A DNA stretch of 64,000 bases from Devosia sp. 67-54 (GTDB lineage: Bacteria; Pseudomonadota; Alphaproteobacteria; Rhizobiales; Devosiaceae). The notes below the pieces were generated by a model that saw nothing but the letters and a program-made list of their open reading frames with translations, did no database searches and was not told the origin of the DNA. This document shows positions 52,144 to 62,489 of the stretch, piece by piece. The stretch lies in contig NZ_MKVA01000005.1 in assembly GCF_001899075.1 (NCBI RefSeq), forward strand, positions 744,001 through 808,000, in the 5' to 3' direction. A program made the position numbers and the translations under genes. Position 1 is the first letter of the stretch; each line of letters begins with the position of its first letter.

Positions 52144-52449
52144 ATGGGCATTCCGGAGCGGCAGGGCGGCGAGGGCGGATCGATATTGCGCGACGACACC
52201 ATGCGCCACGTCATCGTATTCCTGGTCATCGGCGCCATCGCCGGCTGGCTCGCGAGCTGGATCGTCGGCGGCGACGGGCTGCTGACCTATCTGCTGTCGG
52301 GCGTCATCGGCTCGTTCGTCGGCGGCTATCTGTTCTCGCTGCTGAAGATCAGGCTGCCTGTCAGCAACATCTGGCTCAGCCAGATCATCACCTCGACGGT
52401 CGGCGCGATCATCGTGGTGCTCATCGCCCGGCTGATCGCCGGGCACTAA
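52144..52449 (+). CDS. GlsB/YeaQ/YmgE-type membrane protein, copy 2
   Basis: A 101-residue relative of the preceding gene with the same layout ([20 protein letters not shown] followed by [19 protein letters not shown]) and an extra hydrophilic N-terminus of about 19 residues. GGAGAGG precedes the ATG at 52144; ATG 52201 would give the minimal family domain. The two copies probably arose by tandem duplication. lipA follows nine bases later. Confidence 0.83.
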   Translation: MGIPERQGGEGGSILRDDTMRHVIVFLVIGAIAGWLASWIVGGDGLLTYLLSGVIGSFVGGYLFSLLKIRLPVSNIWLSQIITSTVGAIIVVLIARLIAGH

Positions 52450-52457
52450 GGAGTTTC

Positions 52458-53399
52458 GTGGTCACCCTGCTGGACGCCCGCCCGCGCCATCCCGAGAAGG
52501 TCCACCGGCCCGACACCGAAGTGCTGCGCAAGCCGGACTGGATCCGCGTGCGCGCGCCGGGCTCGCCGGTCTATCGCGAGACGCAGCAGATCGTGCGCGA
52601 GCACAACCTCGTCACCGTCTGCGAGGAGGCCGGCTGCCCCAATATCGGCGAGTGCTGGTCCAAGAAGCACGCCACCATGATGATCATGGGCGAGATCTGC
52701 ACGCGCGCCTGCGCCTTCTGCAACGTCGCCACCGGCCTGCCGACCCAGCTCGATCCCAACGAGCCCGGGAACGTCGCCAACGCCGTGCAGAAGCTTGGCC
52801 TCAACCACGTCGTCATCACCTCGGTCGACCGCGACGACCTGATCGACGGCGGCGCCGAGCATTTCGCCAGGGTGATCCGGGCGATCCGCGCCTGCACGCC
52901 GCAGACCACCATCGAGGTGCTGACCCCCGATTTCCTGCGCAAGGAGGGGGCGCTCGAGGTGGTCGTCGCGGCCAGGCCCGACGTCTTCAACCACAACCTC
53001 GAGACGGTGCCGAGCAAGTACCTCAAGGTCCGGCCCGGCGCCCGCTACTTCCACTCCATCCGGCTGCTGCAGCGGGTCAAGGAGCTCGATCCGACGATGT
53101 TCACCAAGTCCGGCATCATGGTCGGGCTGGGCGAGGAGCGGAACGAGGTGCTGCAGCTCATGGACGATCTGCGCTCGGCCGATGTCGATTTCCTCACCAT
53201 CGGCCAGTACCTGCAGCCGACGCGCAAGCACCATCCGGTGATCCGCTACGTCGCGCCCGACGAATTCAAGTCCTACGCCACCATCGCGAGGACCAAGGGC
53301 TTCCTCCTGGTCTCGGCCAGCCCGCTCACCCGCTCGTCCCACCATGCCGGCGAGGATTTCGCCGCCCTCAAGGCCGCCCGGCTCGCCAAGCATGCCTGA
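52458..53399 (+). CDS. lipA: Lipoyl synthase
   Basis: A radical SAM enzyme that inserts sulfur into octanoyl groups on lipoyl domains, including those of PdhB and PdhC encoded just upstream. The protein has 313 residues. The auxiliary [4Fe-4S] cluster ligands are Cys54, Cys59 and Cys65 ([15 protein letters not shown]). The radical SAM cluster ligands are Cys80, Cys84 and Cys87 ([15 protein letters not shown]). The GTG start has AAGGAG five to six bases upstream. It overlaps the next gene by eight bases. Confidence 0.97.
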   Translation: MVTLLDARPRHPEKVHRPDTEVLRKPDWIRVRAPGSPVYRETQQIVREHNLVTVCEEAGCPNIGECWSKKHATMMIMGEICTRACAFCNVATGLPTQLDPNEPGNVANAVQKLGLNHVVITSVDRDDLIDGGAEHFARVIRAIRACTPQTTIEVLTPDFLRKEGALEVVVAARPDVFNHNLETVPSKYLKVRPGARYFHSIRLLQRVKELDPTMFTKSGIMVGLGEERNEVLQLMDDLRSADVDFLTIGQYLQPTRKHHPVIRYVAPDEFKSYATIARTKGFLLVSASPLTRSSHHAGEDFAALKAARLAKHA

Positions 53400-53835
53400 T
53401 CTGTTCCTCGAACGGCACGTGCCGCATCTGGTCAACCGCATGTTCGACCTGGTGAACGACCTCGACAGCTATCCGGAGTTCGTCCCCAACTGCAAGGATA
53501 TGCAGGTCAAGCGCGACGACGGCGCCGAAGGCGACGTCCGCTTCGCCAGAATGACGATCCAGTTCGGGCCGATGACGCAGTCCTACACCAGCCGGGTGAC
53601 GGCCGACCGCAGCGCCCACACCATCACCGCCAGGGCGGTCGACGGGCCGTTCAGCTATCTCGACAGCAAATGGACCTTCACGCCGGAAGGGGCGGGGACG
53701 CGCATCCGCTTCGACATCGATTTCAAATTCTCGAACCCGCTGATCGCCACCGTGGCCGAGGCCGCCTTCGCCGCCAAGCAGGACGAGATCCTCGACGCCT
53801 TCGTCGAGGAGGCCGACCGCCGCTTCGGCGACTAG
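53392..53835 (+). CDS. Coq10/RatA-type START (SRPBCC) protein
   Basis: A 147-residue lipid-binding START-like fold of the polyketide cyclase/Coq10 family. The family start [20 protein letters not shown] followed by [16 protein letters not shown] is clear, as is the C-terminal [20 protein letters not shown]. Coq10 proteins bind ubiquinone; the E. coli relative RatA has been described as a ribosome-associated toxin. The alphaproteobacterial gene regularly follows lipA, and a role in quinone handling is the likelier reading. Confidence 0.88.
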   Translation: MPDLFLERHVPHLVNRMFDLVNDLDSYPEFVPNCKDMQVKRDDGAEGDVRFARMTIQFGPMTQSYTSRVTADRSAHTITARAVDGPFSYLDSKWTFTPEGAGTRIRFDIDFKFSNPLIATVAEAAFAAKQDEILDAFVEEADRRFGD

Positions 53836-53944
53836 GATTGCCGCGGGTCAGACCAAGCTGAAGCTGCCGTTCAGTGCCGGTTCAAGCCATCGGCTCCATC
53901 GTCCGCGCATGCCGCAATCAAGCGGCACATCGATGGAGAGCCCC

Positions 53945-54292
53945 ATGCAGTCCATGATCCGCACCCTCGTGATCGCCTCGTCGCTCACGGTCCTGGCCTT
54001 CGGCGCGACGCCCGCTTTTGCGCTCTGCAAATACGGCACGCCGCATTGCGTCAATCCCAACCCGGGCCCGAAACTGCCCAAGGTCAACACCACCCGCCTG
54101 CCGGATTCGCCTCCGGGCGACGACGACTGCAAATATTACGGCAGCTGCGACGATGGTTCGCCCGAAGGCACCGGGCCCGACGGCGGCCCCAATGGCGGCC
54201 TCGGCAACGGCGGCAGCCCGGCCCTGACCGGGGGCGACAACGGCCAGCTCCAGCAGTTCCACGTCTCTGCCGCAGCGCTGCTGCGCCACTGA
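53945..54292 (+). CDS. Small secreted protein with paired CKY-C motifs
   Basis: A 115-residue exported protein that I do not recognise. Residues 1-26 are a good signal peptide (MIRTLVIASSLTVLAFGATP, cleavage after AFA). The mature part starts LCKYGTPHCVNPNPGPKLPK and has a second, similar unit DDDCKYYGSCDDG. It then has a Gly/Asn-rich low-complexity stretch and a short C-terminus. Four cysteines suggest two small disulfide loops. ATG 53945 is chosen for GGAGAG six bases before it; ATG 53933 is in frame. Confidence 0.65.
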   Translation: MQSMIRTLVIASSLTVLAFGATPAFALCKYGTPHCVNPNPGPKLPKVNTTRLPDSPPGDDDCKYYGSCDDGSPEGTGPDGGPNGGLGNGGSPALTGGDNGQLQQFHVSAAALLRH

Positions 54293-54305
54293 TCCGGCGA
54301 TGGCG

Positions 54306-54343
54306 GTTCCAAATCGCAGCGGCGTGTTCGCGCGATTTGGAAC
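54306..54343. terminator. Perfect inverted repeat between converging genes
   Basis: GTTCCAAATCGC (54306-54317) and GCGATTTGGAAC (54332-54343) are a perfect 12-base inverted repeat with a 14-base loop. It stands between the stops of the secreted-protein gene and cinA, and so may act as a two-way terminator, although a T tract is weak. It could also be a short dispersed palindrome. Confidence 0.5.
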
Positions 54344-54347
54344 GCGG

Positions 54348-54842
54348 TTATGCGATCGCCTTTTTCATCAGCTTCAGCGCCTCGATCACGCTGGCCTGCC
54401 GGATTTCGTCGCGGCTCCAGCTCGGATCGAAGGTTTTCTTGAGATGCCGGGTCGCATCCGCCGTCGCCACGGCGAAATGCACGAGGCCGATGGGCTTTTC
54501 GCGGCTGCCGCCATCGGGGCCGGCAATGCCGGTGACGGCAACCGCCAGATGCGTGCCGGCGGTGTGCATGGCGCCTTCCGCCATCGCCTCGGCGGTTTCC
54601 TTGGAGACCGCGCCGAATTCGCGCAGTACGCCGTAGGGAACGCCGATCATCGCCAGCTTGGCCTCGTTGGCATAGGTAACGTAGCCGCCATAGAACGTGT
54701 CCGACGCCCCCGGAATGGCGGTGAGGGCGCCCGCCAGCAACCCGCCGGTGCAGCTTTCGGCGGTGGTCACGGTAACCCCCTTGGCCGTCGCGGCGGCGCC
54801 GACCTCCTTGGCCAGTTGCGCAATGTCGTCCGGTAGCCGCAT
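54348..54842 (-). CDS. pncC: CinA C-terminal type nicotinamide-nucleotide amidase
   Basis: A stand-alone CinA_C domain of 164 residues. Signatures are TVTTAESCTGGLLAGALTAI with the active Ser/Thr-rich loop and AVAVTGIAGPDGGSREKPIG. Family members deamidate nicotinamide mononucleotide to recycle pyridine nucleotides. It follows ispDF with no gap (TGA directly joined to ATG), the usual pairing in this order. Confidence 0.92.
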   Translation of the reverse strand: MRLPDDIAQLAKEVGAAATAKGVTVTTAESCTGGLLAGALTAIPGASDTFYGGYVTYANEAKLAMIGVPYGVLREFGAVSKETAEAMAEGAMHTAGTHLAVAVTGIAGPDGGSREKPIGLVHFAVATADATRHLKKTFDPSWSRDEIRQASVIEALKLMKKAIA

Positions 54843-56018
54843 TCAGTCCTCCCGTGGCAGTTCGATCGTCGCGGTCGCCATGGCCACCACGCCTTCGGAG
54901 CGGCCGGTGAAGCCGAGCTGCTCGCTGGTGGTGGCCTTCACCGCGATCCGGCTCGGCGCAATTCCGGCCGCGGCGCCGATCGCGGCCTTCATCGCCTGCA
55001 CATGCGGCCCGATGCGGGGCGCTTCGCAGACGATCGTGAGGTCGAGATTGACGAGCCGCCCGCCGCGCTCGGCCACCAGCCCGGCGGCATGTTTCAGGAA
55101 CACGCTTGAGGCGGCGCCCTTCCATTGCGGGTCCGACGGCGGAAAGAACGAGCCGATGTCGCCTTCGCCCAGCGCGCCGTAGATCGCATCGGTCAGGGCA
55201 TGCAGCGCCGCGTCGGCGTCCGAATGGCCCTTGAGCCGCGCGCCGTGCGGAATGCGCACGCCGCCCAGCCACACCGCGTCGCCCGGCTCGAACGGATGCA
55301 CGTCGAAGCCGCTGCCGGTCCGGGTTTCCATGCTGCCGCCTCCCAAGAGCCGCTCCGCCCGTTCGAAATCCTCGGGATGGGTGAGCTTGATGTTGCGCGC
55401 CGACCCGGCGGTCAGCGTCACCGGAATGCCGGCCCATTCAGCGATCGATGCATCGTCGGTGAAGTCGTCCGCGGCAGCCGCCGCCCGGCGATGCGCGTCG
55501 AGAATGTCGGCGAAGGCAAAGCCCTGCGGCGTCTGCGCCGCGAACAGCTGCCGGCGATCCTCGGTGCCGTCCACCATCCGCCCGTCGGACGATCGCTTGA
55601 TCGTGTCGGTCACCGGCACCACGGGGAGGGCGGCAGCGCCCAGCGCCGCCAGCACGCCGTCGATCACCGCGTCGTTCACCAGCGGCCGCGCCGCGTCCTG
55701 GATCAGCACCAGGTCCGGCGCGCGTTCGCCCAGCGCCTCGAGTCCGGCCAGCACCGAGCCCTGGCGGGTCGCCGCTCCGGGTACGGCGTCGAGCAGCCGC
55801 GGATGGCTGAGCCCGAGCGCCGCGTAGCGCTCCGCGTGCTGGGGGTGGATCACCGGCAGCACCCAGGTCACGTCGCGCCGCCGGGTGAAGGCCTCGATGG
55901 TGCGGGCCAGCACGGCGCGGCCGGCCAGCGGCCGGTACTGCTTGGGCGCGCCGCCCATGCGTTCGCCGAGGCCGGCGGCGACCACGATGACGGCGATGGT
56001 TTTCGGGTCGGCCCCCAC
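54843..56018 (-). CDS. ispDF: Bifunctional IspD/IspF of the MEP isoprenoid pathway
   Basis: A 391-residue fusion. Residues 1-~230 are the 4-diphosphocytidyl-methylerythritol synthase (VIVVAAGLGERMGGAPKQYR, then VLIQDAARPLV). Residues ~235-391 are the 2,4-cyclodiphosphate synthase (RTGSGFDVHPFEPGDAVWLG, metal His/Asp in KGHSDADAALHALTDAI). The GTG start has a perfect GGAGG seven bases upstream; a longer frame lacks this. The usual partner gene dxr is missing from its expected place elsewhere in this window. Confidence 0.96.
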   Translation of the reverse strand: MGADPKTIAVIVVAAGLGERMGGAPKQYRPLAGRAVLARTIEAFTRRRDVTWVLPVIHPQHAERYAALGLSHPRLLDAVPGAATRQGSVLAGLEALGERAPDLVLIQDAARPLVNDAVIDGVLAALGAAALPVVPVTDTIKRSSDGRMVDGTEDRRQLFAAQTPQGFAFADILDAHRRAAAAADDFTDDASIAEWAGIPVTLTAGSARNIKLTHPEDFERAERLLGGGSMETRTGSGFDVHPFEPGDAVWLGGVRIPHGARLKGHSDADAALHALTDAIYGALGEGDIGSFFPPSDPQWKGAASSVFLKHAAGLVAERGGRLVNLDLTIVCEAPRIGPHVQAMKAAIGAAAGIAPSRIAVKATTSEQLGFTGRSEGVVAMATATIELPRED

Positions 56019-56166
56019 GGCATGCCTCCGGCGTGATGCGGCTGGTCTAACGAGGCACGTCGCCCTGGGCAAGCCGACCCGGCCGCGCGTATTGACCTGT
56101 TGCGCAATGCGGCGTTTTGGTTATTCTTCGCGCAATCCTTCCAACTGCGCAAAAGTGGGGCATTCA

Positions 56167-57168
56167 TTGCGTGATCCTGCCTGCGGCTTGAGCATCGGCG
56201 ATCAGGCGATCCGCAATCGGGCGTTTCTCGCCCCCATGGCCGGCATCACCGACCGACCGATGCGACAGCTCGCCGCCCGCTATGGCGCCGGCCTCGTCGT
56301 CTCGGAAATGATCGCCAGCGGCGCGCTCAGCGTCGGCAACGACGACATGCGCCGCAAGCTGATGCCGTCGCCCGGGCTGCCGCACATGGTGCAGCTCGCC
56401 GGCTGCGACGCCGGCTGGATGGCCGCCGCGGCCCGGATCGCCGAGGACGCGGGCGCCGATATCATCGACATCAATTTCGGCTGCCCGGCCAAGCGGGTGA
56501 TCAACGGCTATGCCGGCTCGGCGCTGATGCGCGTGCCCGACCTTGCCGAGCGCCTGGTGGAGGCGGTGGTCGGCGCGACCCCCCGACCCGTCACCGTGAA
56601 GATGCGGCTCGGCTGGGACGACGACAGCCTCAACGCTCCCGACATCGCCCGCCGCGCCGTCAACGCCGGCGCGCGGATGATCACCGTCCACGGCCGGACG
56701 CGCCAGCAATTCTACAAGGGCCAGGCGCGCTGGCGGCCGGTGCGCGAGGTGGTCGAGGCCGTCGATGTGCCGGTGGTCGTCAACGGCGACATCGTCTCTC
56801 TCGACGCTGCCCGCGAAGCGCTCGCCCAGTCCGGCGCCGCCGCGGTGATGCTCGGACGCGGGGCGCAGGGACAGCCCTGGCTGGTCGGCCAGATCGCCGC
56901 CGGGCTCGCCGGGACGCCGGCGCCGGCCGCCCCGGAAGGCGACGAGCTCACGGCGATCGTGGTCGAGCACTATGAGGGCGTGCTCAGCGAATACGGGACC
57001 GAAATCGGCGTCCGCGCCGCCCGCAAGCATCTCGACTGGTATCTCGAAGCGGCCGCCGTGGCGTTGCCGAAGGACACGCGCAAGCGCCTGCTGGAATGCA
57101 CCGCGCCGGCCGAGGTCATCGGCCTCGTTCGCGCGATCTTTTCCAACGAGCTGCGGCAAGCGGCATGA
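56167..57168 (+). CDS. dusB: tRNA dihydrouridine synthase DusB (NifR3)
   Basis: An FMN enzyme reducing uridines in tRNA D-loops, about 333 residues. Conserved parts: [40 protein letters not shown] with the catalytic Cys, MRLGWDDDS, and [18 protein letters not shown]. No ATG is available: TTG 56167 or TTG 56188 are the candidates, the latter nearer the family start. It heads the ntr cluster as nifR3 does in other alphaproteobacteria, overlapping ntrB by four bases. Confidence 0.94.
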   Translation: MRDPACGLSIGDQAIRNRAFLAPMAGITDRPMRQLAARYGAGLVVSEMIASGALSVGNDDMRRKLMPSPGLPHMVQLAGCDAGWMAAAARIAEDAGADIIDINFGCPAKRVINGYAGSALMRVPDLAERLVEAVVGATPRPVTVKMRLGWDDDSLNAPDIARRAVNAGARMITVHGRTRQQFYKGQARWRPVREVVEAVDVPVVVNGDIVSLDAAREALAQSGAAAVMLGRGAQGQPWLVGQIAAGLAGTPAPAAPEGDELTAIVVEHYEGVLSEYGTEIGVRAARKHLDWYLEAAAVALPKDTRKRLLECTAPAEVIGLVRAIFSNELRQAA

Positions 57169-58294
57169 GCGGGTTTATGCCGCCGACCCTGCCGCTTTCG
57201 GTGCTGCAGGCGCTGACGCAGCCGGTGATCGTGGTCGACGAAGCCCGCAAGGTTGTGTTCGTCAACTATGCGGCGGAATCGTTCTTCGGCGCCTCGCTGA
57301 GCGTGCTCGGCCGGCAGCGGCTCGACGACCTCATCGCCTTCGGCTCGCCCATCGTTACCCTGGCGCAGGCGGTGGCGGAGCGGCGCGCGCCGATGACGGA
57401 ATATCGCGTCAGCGTCGGCTCGGCCCGCTTCGGCGATGCCGCCGACGACCGTATCGTCGACGTGTTCGCGAGCCCCATCTCCGAGATCGACGCCCGCGTC
57501 GCGCTGCTGTTCCAGGAGCGCACCATGGCCGACAAGATCGACCGGCAATTGGTGAGCCGCGGCGCCGCGCGCTCGGTCACCGGCCTTGCCTCGATGCTGG
57601 CGCACGAGATCAAGAACCCGCTGTCGGGGATCCGCGGGGCGGCGCAACTGCTCGAGCAGTCGGTGACGCCCGACGAACTGCCGCTCGCCCGGCTGGTCCG
57701 CGACGAGGTCGATCGCATCGTCGATCTCATCGACCGCGTCGAGGTGTTCGGCGACGATCGTCCGATCGAGCGCGAGGCCATCAACATTCACGTCGTGCTC
57801 GACCGGGTGAAGCTGCTCGCCAAATCGGGCGTCGCCCGCAACATCACGTTCTCCGAGGATTACGACCCGTCGCTGCCGCCGGTGTTCGGCAACCGCGACC
57901 AGCTCATCCAGGTGTTCCTGAACCTGGTGAAAAATGCAGCAGAGGCGCTGGAGCGTACGCCCAAGGCCGAAATCCGCATTTCCACCGCGTTCCGCCCGGG
58001 CATCCGCATCGCGGTGCAGGGGGTGACGCAGCGCATCTCGCTGCCGCTCGAAATCGTCATCGAGGACAACGGGCCGGGCATCCAGCCCGACCTGCTGCCG
58101 ATCCTGTTCGATCCGTTCGTCACCACCAAGGCCAACGGATCTGGCCTGGGACTTGCATTGGTCGCCAAGATCGTCGGCGATCATGGCGGCGTCATCGACA
58201 GCGACAGCCGCCCGGGTCGGACGCGCTTCCGCGTGCTGCTGCCGGTCGCAAGAGGTTTGAAGATGCCCGAAGAGACCGCCGAGGTGGCCGCCCA

Positions 58295-58298
<4 letters not shown>
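57165..58298 (+). CDS. ntrB: Nitrogen regulation sensor histidine kinase NtrB
   Basis: A cytoplasmic two-component sensor of 377 residues. A PAS domain (about 8-125, [20 protein letters not shown]) is followed by the dimerisation helix with the phospho-accepting His147 in [20 protein letters not shown]. The ATPase domain follows, with an N box ([15 protein letters not shown]), G1 ([13 protein letters not shown]) and G2 ([18 protein letters not shown]). PII protein controls this kinase in related species. Four-base overlaps with dusB and ntrC show an operon. Confidence 0.96.
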
Positions 58299-59743
<1,445 letters not shown>

Positions 59744-59756
59744 GAGAGCCTGCGGC

Positions 59757-59954
59757 CTATTCCTCGACCCAGGAGTCGAAGCTGCCGTCCCGGCGCAGCC
59801 GCGCGATCATGAAGCCGCCACGGCCCTCGCGCACCTCGAAGGCAAAGTCCGGCTCGATGCTGCGATACACTTCGGCGGTGCTCTCGGCGCCGTCGCGGGA
59901 AGAGCGCACGATGGGCGCCCCGCCGCCGTCTTCCCGCACAAAGGCTCGCGACAT
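59757..59954 (-). CDS. Small hypothetical protein after the quinoprotein gene
   Basis: A 65-residue charged protein, MSRAFVREDGGGAPIVRSSR to the end RRDGSFDSWVEE, without signal or membrane span. Its ATG is three bases past the quinoprotein stop, which suggests coupling. Composition is protein-like (FEVREGRGGFMIARL). The function is unknown; it may be a helper of the neighbouring dehydrogenase or an independent gene. Confidence 0.5.
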   Translation of the reverse strand: MSRAFVREDGGGAPIVRSSRDGAESTAEVYRSIEPDFAFEVREGRGGFMIARLRRDGSFDSWVEE

Positions 59955-59957
59955 GGC

Positions 59958-61898
59958 TTACTCCGGCAGCGCGTAGGCGATGAGCTGGTCGGCCACCTTG
60001 GGCTCGAGGATCGAGTTGCCGCCCACGGCGAACACAACATATTCCTTGCCCTTGTAGGTGTACACGGCCGGCTCGGCCACCGCCGGCGCCTCGACCGTCG
60101 AGCTCCACAGCACCTTGCCGCTTTTGAGGTCGATGGCCCTGACGCGGCTGTCCATCGAGGCGCCGATGAAGATCACCCCGCTCTTGGTGATCACCGGGCT
60201 GCCGATGGTCACCGAGCCCCAGCTTTCGGGCATATAGAAGCCCCATTTCTGCACCTCGCCGAACGGCTCGCGCCAGTTCAGCTTGCCGGTATTGAGGTCG
60301 TAGGACGACAGCGTGCCGTAGGGGCCGTTCCAGCACGGCATGCCCATGGGATTGAGGAAGGTCTGCAGCTCGAAGCCGTAGGGCGCGCCGAGCTGGGCGA
60401 AATAGCCGTTGGCGTTCTTCTGCCCGATGCTGAGGCCGGCGTTGACCTTGTCGTAGTCCTCGCGCTTCAGCAGCCGGTAGATCTGCGCCACGCTCGAGGA
60501 ATTGACCACATAGGTATTGGTGGTCGGATCGAGCGCGCCGCCTCCCCATTCCACGCCGCCTGCCGTCGCCGGGTAGGCGAGGGTGCCCTGCAGGCTCGGC
60601 GGGGTGTAGCGCCCTTCATAGCGCAAACCGGCCATGGTGCGGCTGCAATAGCCGGCGCTGAGCACGTCGGCGAGCGTGGAGATACCGGGGAACTGGTCCG
60701 GTGTGGTGGCTTCCGGAGTCGTCGGCCAGGGCTGTGTCGCCGCCGCCTGCTCGCCCGGCACGTCCGACGCCGGTACCGGCTTTTCGTCGATCGGAAAGAT
60801 CGGCTGGCCGGTGAGGCGGTTGAGCACATAGAGGAAGCCCTGCTTGCTCGACTGGATCAGGGCCGGAACGGTCTTGCCGTCCTTTTGCAGGTCGAACAGC
60901 ACGGGCGCCGAATTGGTGTCGTAGTCCCAGATGTCGTGATGCACGATCTGGTAGCTCCACACCACCGCGCCGGTATCGGCGTTGAGCGCCGTCACCGAGG
61001 TCGACAGCGGCATCGGCGCGGTGCGGTCGCCGCCGTAATAGTCGGGACTGGGCGAGCTCACCGGCATGAACACCAGATTGTTGGCCTCGTCCACCGACAT
61101 GGACGACCAGACGTTGGAGGTGCCGGTCTTGGGATCGAGGTCGGGCGGAATGGCGTCGAACTTCCAGTTGAGCTTGCCGGTCTGCGCGTCGACTGCGAAC
61201 ACCGAGCCGGGCGGCTGCACCGCCTGCGTCCAGTCCTGTCCGGACCAGCCGATGAACAGCTGGTTCTTGTAGACGGTCGGGGGCTGCAGGATGGACAGCG
61301 GCCATTTGGCGTTGACCGTGTTCCACTGGTTGATGTCGAGAACCCCGTTCTGGCCGAAGCCGGTGCAGGCCTGGCCGCTGTCGGCATCGACGGCGAACAC
61401 CTTGCCGTTCATGGTGCCGAGGTAGATGATCTTCTGGCACGGCTGGCCGGCCACCGGCGTTTCGGCCTGCCAGTAGCTGAGGCCGCGATTCTTGAGTTCG
61501 CCCTGGGTCGGATCGACCAGCGGCACGTGGGTGTCGAACATCCACTTGGTCTTGCCGGTGTCCGGCTCGAGCGCGAAGATGCGGTCGAACACGGTCGACA
61601 CGTACAGCGTGTCGTTGACGAACAGCGGCGTCGCGCCCCAGTCCGAGGCCTTGGGACCGTTGGGGTCCTTGCCGTCCGATACGTCGCCGGTATGCATCTG
61701 CCAGGCCGTCTGCAGCTTGCCGACATTGTCCGGCGTGATCTGGTCGGCGGTGGCGTATTTCTGCGCGTTCAGCTGCCCGGTGAAGGTGTACCAGGCCTGG
61801 CTGCCGTCGGCGGCGACCGACCCCGGTTGCGCCGCGACGGCGGATGAGCAGAAGAGGGCCGTCGCGAGGACGGCGGGAAGCATTTTGTGGGTGAGCAT
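59958..61898 (-). CDS. PQQ-dependent dehydrogenase, soluble periplasmic propeller
   Basis: A 646-residue quinoprotein. A signal peptide (1-~22, ending SSAVAA) is followed by an eight-bladed propeller with repeated W-motifs (TNTYVVNSS, SGKVLWSSTVEAP). The stretch VWSYQIVHHDIWDYDTNSAP and QGFLYVLNRLTGQPIFPIDE and the end VVFAVGGNSILEPKVADQLI are like membrane glucose/quinate dehydrogenase (Gcd family), here lacking their fused membrane domain. The substrate is probably a sugar or polyol. No PQQ synthesis genes lie in the window. Confidence 0.85.
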   Translation of the reverse strand: MLTHKMLPAVLATALFCSSAVAAQPGSVAADGSQAWYTFTGQLNAQKYATADQITPDNVGKLQTAWQMHTGDVSDGKDPNGPKASDWGATPLFVNDTLYVSTVFDRIFALEPDTGKTKWMFDTHVPLVDPTQGELKNRGLSYWQAETPVAGQPCQKIIYLGTMNGKVFAVDADSGQACTGFGQNGVLDINQWNTVNAKWPLSILQPPTVYKNQLFIGWSGQDWTQAVQPPGSVFAVDAQTGKLNWKFDAIPPDLDPKTGTSNVWSSMSVDEANNLVFMPVSSPSPDYYGGDRTAPMPLSTSVTALNADTGAVVWSYQIVHHDIWDYDTNSAPVLFDLQKDGKTVPALIQSSKQGFLYVLNRLTGQPIFPIDEKPVPASDVPGEQAAATQPWPTTPEATTPDQFPGISTLADVLSAGYCSRTMAGLRYEGRYTPPSLQGTLAYPATAGGVEWGGGALDPTTNTYVVNSSSVAQIYRLLKREDYDKVNAGLSIGQKNANGYFAQLGAPYGFELQTFLNPMGMPCWNGPYGTLSSYDLNTGKLNWREPFGEVQKWGFYMPESWGSVTIGSPVITKSGVIFIGASMDSRVRAIDLKSGKVLWSSTVEAPAVAEPAVYTYKGKEYVVFAVGGNSILEPKVADQLIAYALPE

Positions 61899-61902
61899 GG
61901 GG

Positions 61903-62280
61903 CTAGCCGAGGTTGGGCGTCAGGCGACGGGAAGGACGGACGAGGTGGGCGATCCACGCAACGAAGGCCAGCACCACCAGCGCAAGGAGGATCCAGGCTT
62001 CGAGCAGGTAGGCGGCTGCCGCGGTGCCGACGAAATCGAGGAACAGCAGGATTTCGAACAGCGTTCGCACCCAGCCGCGGACCCGGCGCGTGCCGATCAG
62101 CACCGCCGCGGCGCCCATCAGGAAGGTGGACACCACCACCAGCAGCGCGCCTTCGCTGCCGTGGATGCCGTTGCCGGTCCAGAAATAGTTGAAGATGGAA
62201 TCGAGGAAGGCAAGCAACGCCAGCAGGGCGACGAGCCAGATGGCAGTGTCACCCGAGTTCCGAATATTCATTAGGTGCAT
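61903..62280 (-). CDS. Four-span membrane protein, probable anchor for the quinoprotein
   Basis: A 125-residue protein with about four hydrophobic spans (TAIWLVALLALLAFLDSIFN; GALLVVVSTFLMGAAAVLIG; LFEILLFLDFVGTAAAAYLL; AWILLALVVLAFVAWIAHLV). Size and topology resemble the membrane domain that is fused to the N-terminus of Gcd-type dehydrogenases. Its stop is four bases before the quinoprotein start, so the pair looks like a split form of that enzyme. ATG 62271 is an alternative start. The function is inferred from context. Confidence 0.65.
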   Translation of the reverse strand: MHLMNIRNSGDTAIWLVALLALLAFLDSIFNYFWTGNGIHGSEGALLVVVSTFLMGAAAVLIGTRRVRGWVRTLFEILLFLDFVGTAAAAYLLEAWILLALVVLAFVAWIAHLVRPSRRLTPNLG

Positions 62281-62489
62281 TTGAGAAGACCTGATAAGCC
62301 GCGCGACGCCCGCGTGCTTGTCGAACCCGAGGCACTCATTTTCGTTCCAGCCGGCCGCTCACTTTCGCTTGTGCGAAGCGGCGGGCGGCAACTTCGAGTG
62401 TCACATTTCAGCAACATTTGTCTTGAAGGGTCGGCGCGATTGGGTCAGTTTACGCCGACTTGGCGGCTTTCCGGGAAACGGTCTGTGAC

